This document shows, in pieces, positions 33,417 through 44,410 of a stretch of DNA of 64,000 bases; position 1 is the stretch's first letter; every line of letters starts with the position of its first letter. Below the pieces are notes generated by a model. That model did no database searches. It was not told the origin of the DNA and worked only from the letters and a program-made list of their open reading frames with translations. A program made the position numbers and the translations under genes. The DNA is from Filosporella fistucella (lineage: Eukaryota; Ascomycota; Leotiomycetes; Helotiales), in the NCBI GenBank assembly GCA_030077755.1, contig JAQJZZ010000014.1, forward strand, positions 2,480,001-2,544,000, given 5' to 3'.

Positions 33417-34837
33417 TTAAATATAACTAACCTTAACTCCCATTCCCGCCGTTTGCAAAACCTTCGCCCACATCCTTTTGATTCTCTCCTTTACGTCCCG
33501 TCTGCTAAACACCACAAGTAACCCAATAATAAACGCCAGCATCTGAAATAAAAATAGTGGTCTTGTGCTGAAATTCCCAGCCATATCCTCAACCAGTTTG
33601 CGAAGATTGAGAATGATGTTGCCGGCTCGAGTGATGAGGGTTGGAGGGACTTTCTTCGCTGGTGCTGCTGATCTGGCTGTTGGTGAAGAGGCTGGTACTG
33701 AACTTTTCTTTGGCCTCGAACCATTCGCTGATCCGTTTTTGACTGAGGATTTGGACTTGCTGCTACTAGGTCTCGGTGTGTCGTCAACCCCATAATCGAC
33801 CTCACTCCCCGCTCTTGCTTTATCCCTCTTAAGACGCTCCTCCTCTTCTCTCTTCCGCTCTCTTTCCTCGTTTTCTATCCTCCGCCTCCTTGCATCTTCG
33901 ATATCCCGCTTTAGCTGCTCCTCTTGATATCTCTTTTCTTCCTTCTCTCTCCGTTCCGATTCGTGTTGCTCATCTTGTAAACTCTGTAGCGCTTGTAGAA
34001 ATGCCTCTCTTCTTTCTTCATCTAATACCGATGATATTGTAATGAACTCCCGAGCATAGTCCCATTCATTATTTCGTAGTAGAACGTGTAATGTGTATAA
34101 TTCTAGAATCTTTACCCGAGCATTTAAATCTCGGGGTGTGTCTGTTCCGCTATTCTTGCTTGGACTTGGACCTCGTCCGTTCCGGGGATGTGGTGATTGA
34201 AGATGTGAGGAGACATCCAGGCTTGGAGTTGTAGAGGTAGCAAGATAATTTTCCAGACGCTGCTGATTGGTTTTCTGGGAGCGAGCATGGGCAAGGAGGA
34301 GTGTTGCGCTATTCTCATTAACAATTTGCCATATTCAGTAGAAGAGAAAACTTACAGATTTATGACCACATCGGAATCAACATCTCCCTCTACCCCTCCA
34401 TACCCGTTCTTCACCACTTCTTCCCAGACTTCGCCGTCCCGTACTTTCGAAACTAAACTCCTCCACTCCGAACTTCCAAATGCAGACTTCGCCTCGTCAG
34501 GATCCAGTTCTACGACAGCATTCAAGATTGTCAGGTATAAACTCCACACCTTGACCCGAGTTGTTTTGCCGGCTCTGGATATTGGAGCAGCCTCTGGGTC
34601 AGCATTGGTGTCGTCGGTTGGTGGTGGAGTAATGACAGGTAGAATTGTAGATAGCGATTCAGGTAGGCGACGCGTTAAAAACAATGTTGAAGATTGTCTA
34701 TAGATTTTAGATATTTGCGACGAGGCCTGACGCGAGGAAGAATTCAACGAGGAAATAGATGAAGTGAGGAGTTGTGAGGATGACAGAGTATCTCTCGTGG
34801 GTGACAGAGTTGTCGCGATAGAGCCGTTAGAAGTCAT
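33417..34837 (-). CDS. Tail-anchored protein, peroxin-26-like, 457 aa
   Basis: Two exons, 34837-34356 and 34308-33417, with a 47-nt intron (donor GTAAGT). Residues 1-45 are Ser/Thr-rich. A helical region follows ([60 protein letters not shown]), then [20 protein letters not shown] and [19 protein letters not shown], a long Glu/Arg-rich coiled coil, a basic Ser-rich linker, and a single membrane span near the end ([17 protein letters not shown]) with a short basic tail ending KVSYI. This layout fits the filamentous-fungal peroxin 26 family, which anchors the Pex1/Pex6 AAA complex to peroxisomes; I recall that family from memory, so the name is tentative. The second exon has hardly any in-frame ATG and is easy to miss. 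Confidence 0.7.
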
Positions 34838-36744
34838 GATGCTGAGGAACGTCGAGGGCGCGGGCTGAAAGGGAAGGGAGAAAGAGAGAACACATGGAGC
34901 ACGAGGAATGAAGATCGCGATGTTCTCGTCCTTGTCCTTACAGCTGATTTCAGCGACTCGGCAGGTTGAAAGCCTCGGCCCAGAGGGGTGGTCTGCAATT
35001 GGTGGGCCAACTGAGTAATTGTGCAAGGCATAAAATTATGCTGGGATTCAGCCGCCATTCCTTTTGAGGTGCTCGAAGTTGATGTCCAGCCTTCATTTGC
35101 CTGTCAACTCTTACTTCAATTACGCGCACTTACAGGGAGTCTGAAATTTCAACATTATAAGTCATCAAACGTTTCTTTTTACAAACTCTCGATGCAACCA
35201 GCTTTTGTTTCCAGCCGCCGACAAAGCCTGGCAATAGAAATTTCACGGAGTACTATTCAACTAAATCTTTATTTTTAAAACTTGCAACTATTTGAGTGAA
35301 AGAGGATGAGCGTCGAAAAGAGATATGTTTAGTTTTGAAGATAGCTCTTACGAAAGGTGTCAGGCGTACCTGCCTAGTCTGGCTTGGGCTTCTGTACATA
35401 TATTGTAGAAATCATACTCACTCTCAAATTCAAAACTTCAGGCCGTAACCTCGCTACCTTACATCTAAGCTATCCAAGCAATAGTTGGCTCAGCTCAAGG
35501 CTTCGAGTTATCCCTATTTCAGACGGCTAGGAGCAGTATTTTTAACTTGTTTCGGGGCACAGCTTTTGAATAGGAAGTTACTTGGCCAAGTTTTGCAAAT
35601 CGAGGCAGGATTATTGCTACACCTAGCTTTTTAAGCCGTGCCTCGTGGGAATCTTGTATCAATCTCCAAGCTTCGGAGTTTACTTTGCTTTGAATTCTCC
35701 TTATCGGGCCGGAGAATACGTTTGAAGCCTTCACTTGAAGGATACCCTTGAGTCATTTGCCCCTCAAGGTCGAGAATCTGGGAGCAATCACCCTATCCCC
35801 AGCTCCAATACCTGCTTACTCATTGATTCGACAGTGATGACAGTGATGAAAGCGACCAAGCTCAACCTGTAGTTGTTGTCAAAGGGGGAGAGCATTCAGG
35901 AGTGTCCGAGGACTCGCGGATGATTTCTGAAAACGGCGACTTGGTGCTTTACAGAAACTTCAAGCTGCACCACGGTTCAAATATATTCCCGGAAGGGCGA
36001 GAACATCTCGCCAGGGTTTGAGACAGACCATTTCGAGTCCAATTCGGTCAGGAACCGTTGCCCAAAGGCGCTGATGGAAAGGTACAACCTATAAGTGTTC
36101 TTAAAAAAGCGAGAGCAGTTGTCGAGACTCTCAATTTTTGACCAATTTTTAGTACTATAACAACGCTATGAGATCGAGCAGGCGATTTGCTTATGTCTTA
36201 AGGCATTTAATCACAAGGCGAGAACGACTTGTCAAATCTCCTGTTAATCGTACCCAGCTTCAAAAATTACCACTACCTAAGGACACGAACAAAAGCACGA
36301 TTTGAAACTGTGCTCAAACGGGCGGGAGTAAGGGTTAGAGTTCTATTTCACAGCATCTGAATAGTCACTCAGCCGTTGATTAAGGACGACGAGCAGCGTG
36401 AGTATTCCTAAATACTCCCTCTCGTGATTCTTGCACAACGACAGTACTTCCGGGCTCGTCTAGCTAAGTCGGTTAGCCTTGGTAAAGGAAAGGAAAAATT
36501 GGGCAACTCGCAAGTGGTATCAAACGGGCAAGAGCAATGTCTGGAAGCTCTCGCTCTGCAAAACTTGTAGGGCGACATCATTCGGAACCTCAGTAAAGCA
36601 TTCGACATTTGCCTCGAGGCACTGACGACCAAGACGGCTAGACATTCTTCCCAAATGGGCGGAAGCAGACGCTTAAGAGCCTCAATCTCAGCTTTGAAGT
36701 TTTATTTAAAATTCTTGATACACTGATCCATCTTCTCCCAACAA
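34838..36744. other. Intergenic region containing a decayed gene
   Basis: The left 400 bp is the promoter of the peroxin-26-like gene. From about 35760 to 36700 there is plus-strand coding-like sequence broken by stops and shifts (listed separately). I see no intact gene. Confidence 0.45.
35760..36700 (+). pseudogene. Remnant of an unrecognised protein-coding gene
   Basis: Several stretches read as plausible protein in the plus strand but are separated by stops or frame changes: from 35832 an acidic run followed by EDSRMISENGDLVLYRNFKL and HHGSNIFPEGREHLARV up to a stop near 36020; then PLPKGADGKVQPISVLKKAR to a stop near 36139; later KARFETVLKRAG (near 36295) and DIIRNLSKAFDICLEALTTK (near 36575). 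Segments starting GREH, KARA, RREN-like and GQEQ recur about every 100 bp, hinting at a repeated helical unit. I do not recognise the family. It could instead be chance; composition and repetition argue for decay of a real gene. Confidence 0.35.
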
Positions 36745-37190
36745 CAATTCTTGTCTCTTTGGCTACCAGACTCAAAAAAGACTCTACCCAGCCTCGTACC
36801 TGCTTCTGGTCTTAACACACGGTGGCTCTTCTTCTCTCGAATTGGCAAACATCTTTGCTTCTGTTTTTGCCACAACTCAAAAGAAACCCATTCTGTCTCG
36901 TGTCAACTTTTAGGCTCAAGACGCGCTGGTTCTTCGCTTTCAATTGTCAATCCTACTTCACTCTTTGCCAATACCCAAACAAGGCCCGGTCCGCCCTTGC
37001 GTCTGCTTCTTTCTACAAACACTCTGGCTTTTTATCTCAGAAGTCATTCTACTTTTTTCTTTGCCAGCACGCAATCACGACTCCCACCAACCAACCTTAT
37101 ATCAACGTACAGGCGTACTGGATCTTCGCCTCTTGACAATAAATCTTGTTCCCTTCTTGCCAGCATAGCTCAGTCTTGCATCAGCCTCCA
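36745..37190 (+). repeat. Degenerate ~97-bp tandem array (about 5 copies) in leader of PARN-like gene
   Basis: Pyrimidine-rich units, each with a TTTGCCA-like core followed by AC-CAA, recur at about 36760, 36864, 36963, 37059 and 37156, a period of 96-104 bp. Each unit also has a CTGGNTCTTC-like block before the core. The array ends directly at the ATG at 37193. Frame +1 of part of the array is open (36751-37233), giving repeats such as NPTSLFANTQ and HSTFFFASTQ, but this frame is out of phase with the ribonuclease. Confidence 0.6.
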
Positions 37191-37192
37191 CG

Positions 37193-38925
37193 ATGGAAGT
37201 CAACCAAGCCGGACTCTTCAAGCATTTGCTTGATATTCTCAGCCACTTATCCAATGCTTCCTTTGTCACCATTGACATGGAGATGGGTGGTATCCAATCT
37301 CAACGCATCACTCAAAACAATCGAAAGCCACTTCAACAAATTTATCATGAATTGAAGATTGCTGCTGAACGCTATCATGTCGTCCAATTTGGCATCACGA
37401 TTGTTGAAGCCGACATTAAGAAAGGTAAATTGATATCCGTTTTCTGAAATGATGCAGCTAAGTTCTTGAACAGAATACTACTTGGCTCGTCCTTACAACT
37501 TTTTCGTTTCCCCACTATCTGCTCCCGGCTGCAATATCAAGCTCGATCGGACATTCAGTTTCACTAGCTCATCCATCGAATTTTTAATGTCACACGGTTT
37601 TGACATCACAAAGGTATTCAAGGAAGGACTGACATATCTGAATTATGACGAGGAAAAGAAGATGAGAAAAGACTACAAAGAAAGATTTACTCGTAAGGAG
37701 GAGGATATCCAGGTCGAACAGCAAGATCTCCCTACAGTTGAATTCTACAATGACGCCCGTGATCAAATCAATGAATGGTTGACCGAAGACAACGTACGTG
37801 TTTCTGTACTCCAGATTCTACATAGCTAACTTCCAGGAAGCCTGAGTTTTCATTTGTCAATGTCACCAACGCAGCTGGTTCTATGAACGGCTACCAAAGA
37901 CGACTGATATTCCAGCTGGTTCAAAATGAGTTCCCAACATGTCGGACATTTCCCAGGAATAAAGGGGCATTCATGCAAGTGGTGCTTCGTGATGAACAGC
38001 AGGATGAGCAGGCACGTCTGATCAGCATTGTTCTTGCTTAAATTGTCTGGAAGTCAATATGCTGACGGACATTCAGGAACTGGAGAAGAGACATAACCGG
38101 TTCAATGAGCAGATTGGCAAGCAAATAGGTATGAGATCTGCTCTGTAGATTGAAACGGAATTGACTGACAGCATGGTAGGCTTACGTTGGCTATTGGATG
38201 CGCTTACAGGTGCTGACCTATCGAAATTGAATCCAGAATGGCTCATCGACGAACAAGCAGAGGATGCCGAACTTGAGCTCCAGAGCGTCACGACTTCCTT
38301 ACAGCAAATCAAATCCAAGCTCAAGGAACGTCGACCAATTCTCGTCGGACACAATCTATTTGCAGACCTCTGCTTCTTCTACTCCATCTATTTCGGAGAT
38401 CTTCCAGCCAAAATCTGGGACTTCGCAGCAGCAATCACGACGATGTTCCCTCACATCATCGACACGAAGTTTCTAGCGACCTGCGGCGACAATGTAATGG
38501 ATCCTCGCTTCGGACTCAAAGAATATCTCCAGCCGTACAAGACCATTCACGTCCCTCTCATTGTTCTCGAGGAGGCACATAGCTCCTACGGAGCATCATT
38601 CGGTAAGGAACACGAAGCTGGATTTGACAGTGAGTATTCTTCCATCTTTCTACATACTTTACTAACCTCTCTAGGCTGGATGACGGCAGAGTACTTTGTG
38701 AAGAAAGTAGCTCACATGTATGCTAGCTACAAGCAAGAGCGAGCTCCAGCTCCCTCTTCTGATGGATCTCCCGCTGCTCCCGCAGTAGCAGAATTAGGAG
38801 TGGGACAATGGATTCCTTCCATTGAGGATGGGTTCTGGAAGCCGTTTTTCAATCAGCTGAGGGTCTATGGATGTGAGGCTGGTTTTGCGGATCTGAATGT
38901 TCATTTGGACCCGGAAAATCATTGA
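37193..38925 (+). CDS. PARN-like DEDDh 3'-5' exoribonuclease (CAF1 superfamily), 491 aa
   Basis: Trims RNA 3' ends or poly(A) tails. Exons: 37193-37424, 37474-37793, 37841-38011, 38077-38128, 38180-38629 and 38675-38925. Exo I is FVTIDMEMGGI with Asp28 and Glu30, the same positions as in human PARN; Exo II is LVGHNLFADLCFFY with Asp321; Exo III is HEAGFDSWMTAEYF with His403 and Asp408. All catalytic residues are present. The middle has EYYLARPYNFFVSP, SIEFLMSHGFDITKVFKEGL and SFVNVTNAAGSMNGYQRRL, typical of PARN. PNLDC1 and fission-yeast Triman, which trims small RNAs, belong to the same family, so deadenylation versus small-RNA trimming is open. Intron 3 uses a GC donor (GCACGT), and intron 5 (45 nt) is a multiple of three without stops. 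A tandem array lies right before the ATG. Confidence 0.88.
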
Positions 38926-39604
38926 TCCATTCATAGACCTAGGTTTAGGTAGCTGTAGACTAGCTATTTAATTGTTTTTATACTTTGGGTCTTTTAATAA
39001 GGTGCGAATATGCTTCCTCTAAATGGAGAATGAATAAAATCCGAGAGTTCGGTCTCCCTGATCTTGAAGATATGACGTGAACATTATCCTAGAATGGATT
39101 GAGCTTCTAGTCTGTATATTATACCCAGATCCCAGTTTCTCAATTTCACTTTTGAATTTCCACAATCAAATAATCAATGCCAAACTTTACATATATAACC
39201 CTAATAGACTCAAAATCAAATTTACATCCTTATTGTCTAATCTCGGAAAATTTCTATCCAACAAAATTCTCTTCTTCTGTCTACCCTGTAATCTTTGTAT
39301 GTAAATAACCCTTAATCGCAAGCTCTCTACACTAAAGGAGATTGTTTACTCAAGATCGATTAGCTAGGCCATAGGCCCATATCCAAGACATTTTCCTCGC
39401 TAAGAATAATTAAATAACAATCGGCATTTTCAATCACCCACTCTAAAGCGCACTTTTTCTCCCTCTAAATCACCATCTTTGCTTCTCCAATTTCTCTCGT
39501 CTTAATATCCACCCCATCTCCCTTATTCTCTCTACCCCTAATCTCCAATATCCCTCCCTCTCTCCCGCTCTCCTATACACTTACTAACTCAACCCTCCTC
39601 TCAC
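38926..39604. other. Convergent intergenic region
   Basis: AT-rich 3' region of the PARN-like gene followed by a C/T-rich tract (about 39440-39600) downstream of the oxidase stop. No gene seen. Confidence 0.5.
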
Positions 39605-41028
39605 TCACTCCCTCGCCTCCAACTCCTTAACCAACACTCCAACCTTCTCCGCACAACCCACACTACTCTGATACCCACCACCACTATGTCCATAATTATG
39701 TACCACCCATGTCCCCTCCACTTTTCCCTCAATTTCAATCCTAGGACCTCCTTTCCTTCCTGGTCTGAATCCTATGGTGCGGGTGAGGATTGTATACTTT
39801 GATTGTTAGCTACTTATACTTATACCTACGATTTCAAAAGAGACAGAGGGTAAAAAAGAGAAAGAGGAATGGTACATACATTCCCATCATCTCCCCTCAC
39901 AGCCCCCTTATCCATCCCCTCCCCCCTAACACCCTCCACAATCCTCTTCTCCTCCCTCTCATCCCACCCCTCTCCCCCATTCCCTCCCTTCCACCCCACT
40001 ATCTTACATCCTCCCATCACCGTCCCACCCCCTCCAGGCCTAGGAACAACATACAACATTTCCTCTCCCTTCATGCCTTTTCCACCCACATACGTACTAA
40101 CAAATCTCGCTTGTCCCTTCACCAATAACGTCTGTCCCCTAACTGGAAAGAGCTTTCCCTTCTCAATTTGGGGGAGGAAATGATGGGCTGATAAACCGGA
40201 ACAATTTATCAACGTCCAGATTTCGGGGTCTATGCCGTGTGTTTTGAGAGTGGACTTGGCGGAGAGCATGAGGCCGGATAGGCCGGTTGAGGTAGAGAGG
40301 GAGGAGTGGAGAATAATACAGCCTAGGTTTTGGATTTGGGTGTAGAGGAATAAAAGATGCTGAATCGGATCGAAAGATATCGTCTGGTATTCGAAACCAG
40401 CTATCGCCTCTTTTGGAATTGATTCTCCAGCTTCTCGCAGAGTAGCAAGATCAAGAGTTTTATACTTGGAGACGAGGGAGGAGAACCATATTCTCGGCGC
40501 TGGGGTAGAGGAGGAGGGGGGGAAAGAGAGTTCAGGACCAGTATATGAAGGACCGTAGAAATATCTACAGGTCCTATATCCTAATCCTAATTTCTCTTCT
40601 CGTCTCTGCATTTTCCCCTCTTCTCCTTCACTCTTACCAAAACTACCATCCTCAAAACTCCCATCTAGCTGACCGTCTAACCACTTCCTCCAAACCTTAT
40701 AAGTCCTACCATCATATTCTCTAATCCCAGCTTCTTCATCAGAGAACGTAGCGTGAGATCGCCAATGACCGCCTGCTTTTGGGGAAGTATATTCTCTTTT
40801 CCCATCATCTTCTTTTTCCTCAGACCAATCGTTGTTGGAGTGAGGATCAGTTGGGAAATGGGATGCTATGAGTGTGATTTGATATTTTTGTTCGGATTGG
40901 GATTGGGATTGAGAAGTTAGGAGCGAATAAGCTGTACTCAGACCAGAGATTCCAGCGCCAAGGATGAGGATGTGTTTTCTTTTTGTGGTTGGCGTTGGTT
41001 CTAGGACTGGGTTGGAGGTGCTGTCCAT
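39605..41028 (-). CDS. FAD-dependent D-amino-acid-oxidase-like enzyme, 446 aa
   Basis: Two exons, 41028-39880 and 39796-39605, with an 83-nt intron (donor GTATGT). The N-terminal Rossmann motif HILILGAGISGLSTAYSLL (about 19-37) binds FAD. The DAO-family core includes PKAGGHWRSHATFSD, YGPSYTGPELSFP, FDPIQHLLFLYTQIQ, LINCSGLSAHHF, and FPVRGQTLLVKG. The second exon supplies ILTRTIGFRPGRKGGPRIE and VVHNYGHSGGGYQSS, the family's C-terminal signature. It has acidic and Glu-rich insertions compared with yeast D-amino-acid oxidase. No clear C-terminal peroxisomal SKL is present (ends LEARE). The substrate may be a D-amino acid or D-aspartate; the sequence does not decide. Confidence 0.9.
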
Positions 41029-41671
41029 GATCGCGGTAACGTTAGGGTTGATAGAGAGTAAGGATCTAACAGTTCGACAGATGTATGGTCTCTTTGAAGA
41101 AACTCCGGGATAGATCCTTTGCTTATATCCTCGATATGCAGACGATGAAAAGTGTGTTCACGATGCTTTGCAGCAATTGTAACCAAGGTAATACCAAGTC
41201 CCTATCCACATCCAAGCTCAAAATGAGCTCAAGAACCGAGAAATAGACCTCTATATCTCTAGAAACATGAAATAATGATGAGAAAACAATAAAGAGACGA
41301 ATAAAATGGGCGCTTACCGTGAGACCAAGAAGAGTGGGATACAAGCTTTTAGACTCAGAACTGAAGGAGCTTAACATGGTATTGTAAGAGAGGGGAAGAA
41401 TAAACTCCTCAGCTCGGACAGAAGTTCAGCCGTTTGGCGGGAGATCAACATCAAGATCACTCACATGATGAAATTGACTAACAGCATTGAATCTCAGTTC
41501 CTGCTGCAAAAGTACGAGTTTCCAATGTCTATCCAATGCTCGAGGAGTAGATAGCAGTATAGAATGAAGAAAAGTATTGTCCAGGGTTGTTACATTTTAC
41601 AATACACCCATTCCATCATGTAATCTACACCTTCTAATATACATACACTCCTCTGCTTCCCTCAAACCCAC
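41029..41671. other. Intergenic, oxidase promoter
   Basis: Upstream of the oxidase and downstream of the mL46 gene. A minus-strand frame at 41123-41377 has no support. No gene seen. Confidence 0.5.
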
Positions 41672-42875
41672 CTATCTCTCACTCAACATATTCCTCACCG
41701 AGCTCCAATACTTCAATCCCACATGTTTCTCTACCTCTTCCCTAGTCAACCACTTAAAATCTTCTAGTCCAAACATATTCCCCTTGATATTCGCTTGACC
41801 AGCCATAATCCTGCCTTTCATGAAAAAAGTTTTCTCGCCTGCGTGGATAAGAGAAGAATCTTCTTTAGATAAGATGGGTTTGGAGATGTGGTGGCCTATT
41901 GGGACATGGCCTACGATCCAGGTGTTCATGTTGAGACCGGCTGTTTGGACTAGGATGCGTTCTGCTGCCTGTATGAATTGTTAATAAGTGCTTCCAGTTC
42001 TATCTCTGGGATTGAAATAGAAGTGTGATGAAAATAAAGTGAAAAAGACAAACCTGATGTAAATTCTCCCTCCCCACGATCTCACCACTTGGGAACCCCC
42101 ATCCTCCCCCCGTCCTCTTAACAACCAAATACAGCGTCCTCTCTAACGCTCTATCCAACCTCCTAACATCGCCCTTCCTATCACTCTCCGTCCGTCTGCC
42201 TAAAACCTTGCCCTCCTCCCCTCGCTCCACCACATCCCCTTCCTTAACCTCAACTGCAGCTCCATCCTTCCCTTCCACAGCTCTGACCTTCGAATCCCTA
42301 ATCAGACTCTCAACCACATATTTCGTTTCCGCCATCGCTTTATCTTTAACCAGTAATTCGTCATTCCATCCAAATTCCCCATATGCATTATATCCCCCTA
42401 ATTCTCTCGCTGCAACCCCGTTTCGTTCACGAGCTTTGATTTTGTAGTCTGTGTCTGCGGGAGTGTCTTTCTTGAAATAGAAATAGCGTGTGAATGGCAT
42501 GCTAAGTCGTTCATTCATACGTTTTTGATAAAAGAAGAATGCTTTTTCGAAGGAGGAGAGGGGACGAGTTAGCAACGGGGGACGGGTGAGTAGGATGCCG
42601 GTTTTGGTTTTGTATTGGGAGGGAGAGTGGGTCATAGGAGCAATTGATTGCTGCAGATGAGGGAGAGAGGAATTAGGTTCTGGAGAGGAGGTTTTGAGGG
42701 ACGTGGCGGCGATGGCATAGCTTCTTCGTTGGAGAGAGGAAATGCATTCTGTGCAGATTGTTGCGCGTGGACGGGATTCTGGAGATTTTAGCTGGGGATT
42801 CTGATGATGGATTGAAAAGGGGAACGTACTTATAACCAGAGCCGCAGCTCTACATCCTCTACTTTTGGCTGACAT
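41672..42875 (-). CDS. mrpl17: Mitochondrial large-subunit ribosomal protein mL46, 372 aa
   Basis: Structural protein of the mitochondrial ribosome large subunit (yeast Mrpl17). Exons 42875-42054 and 41968-41672, with an 85-nt intron (donor GTTTGT, acceptor ACAG). The N-terminus is basic and Ser-rich, consistent with mitochondrial import. The MRP-L46 domain begins TKTGILLTRPPLLTRPLSSF and EKAFFFYQKRMNERLS, then a Nudix-like fold: DRALERTLYLVVKRTGGGWG, FPSGEIVGRENLHQAAERIL, and in exon 2 NTWIVGHVPIGHHI, KTFFMKGRIMAGQ, DFKWLTREEVEKHV. The Nudix box is degenerate, as expected of the ribosomal form. The junction NLHQ-AAERIL is restored precisely by splicing. Confidence 0.92.
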
Positions 42876-44410
42876 CTTTACTTCTCTATCTCTCTTTTAC
42901 ACCTTCGTTCCCTTACCACCTTACCTCTCCTCTCCACCATACACCAAAAAAATACTCGCCAAACCAGTATTCACCCTAACCAAAATCATGCTAGCGTCCA
43001 CCCAAGCCGCAGGCGAGGGTTCTTATAAAAACTCGTCCGTCCCCATCAATCCTTCTTCTAAATCCAAGACACCCATTCCTTATCATCAAGACCTATTTCC
43101 TCCCAGAATGTCCTGATCATTTACGGGTGCCTAGAGTAAGAAAACTTAGGCTTTTTTCGCTAGCGGTACCCTCGAAGCTTTTACGGGAACGGCTAGATTG
43201 TTTCTAATGACATTTTTTTTTGGGCAGCTTTGCTGTGTGTGTGTGGAAGGGAGGGAGAGGATATATGGATGTGTGATAAATGGACTTGATAGGGAGAAGG
43301 GGAGGAGATAAGTGATGGCGCATGATGTGAGGTATTGCTTGGAGTGTTGTGATGCTGCGATGCTGTATTCACATCGCTCAATCCTACTGTTTGCGCAATG
43401 CGCTTGCACCCAAGGGAATGCTTCACATCATTACTTTACACACCTGGACAAGCTGTCGCGCAATCTCAGACAAGTCTGCCAGCTTCACTTCCTCTCTTTC
43501 CCTATCTCTCTCATCTATATCCTATTTCACACAATCTGTGATTTATACTTTGAACCCAACTATTCCTACCATTATGTAATCCCTCTGTACAAAATCTCCA
43601 AGTTCTAAGTGCAAATTTGAATCGCTAGTATACTGTTCAGATTCTTTCCGTCTAACATGTAACCTGAATTGCCATTCACACAAAAAAACTTAGACGTTAG
43701 GACTTTCTTTTACCATATAGCTAATAGACATAAAATATATCAAGGCTCTTATCTTCTTTTTTCAATTAATCCCCTTCTGCTATGTAGATTCTCTGATCCC
43801 AACTATTCCCACCTCATATAATTCTGCTATTAAGATTCCCCAAGACTAGAATCGAGTTTGCTGAAATGTGTTTCGATTCGCAAAGAGAGGATGCGATCTT
43901 ATAATTCATACTCTCGAAATCCAAGTGTTCCCAATCCATATAATTAACAATTCACATTCTCCAAGACCAATATATACTTCGAGCTGCTGTTCTTAAATAA
44001 TACCGACTTGGACTATCTCTTTCTTTATTTTCATGTAAGGGACAATATATCACAACATACCTTTGTTCATTAGATCATGAGACACCTCAAAATTCACGCC
44101 TGTACAATCATATCACAATTCATCACAAATTACGCAGAATTGTTCAAATCAAAATATTCTCTATAAACGGACGAGCAAATCTATGTAAGCTCATCAAACA
44201 ATGCAAATATCACTGAAAAGTTCAATCCCAGCCGGACTTTCAACTCTCAAGTAGTGACAAGATCTCTGCATGCAAAGAAGCTACCCTTAAAACACCATGA
44301 CCATTTCAACGCAAATATACCGGGGTATCTCGAGAACGCCTGTCCCGAAAACACAACCATTCGCCATATCCGATTATCATGAGGCATTTCTCATTCCCTT
44401 CATTGTTCCA
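42876..44410. other. AT-rich intergenic region
   Basis: The right side is the 3' region of the RING-PHD gene and the left side the mL46 promoter. A short TG-rich run is at about 43228-43240. No gene seen. Confidence 0.5.
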
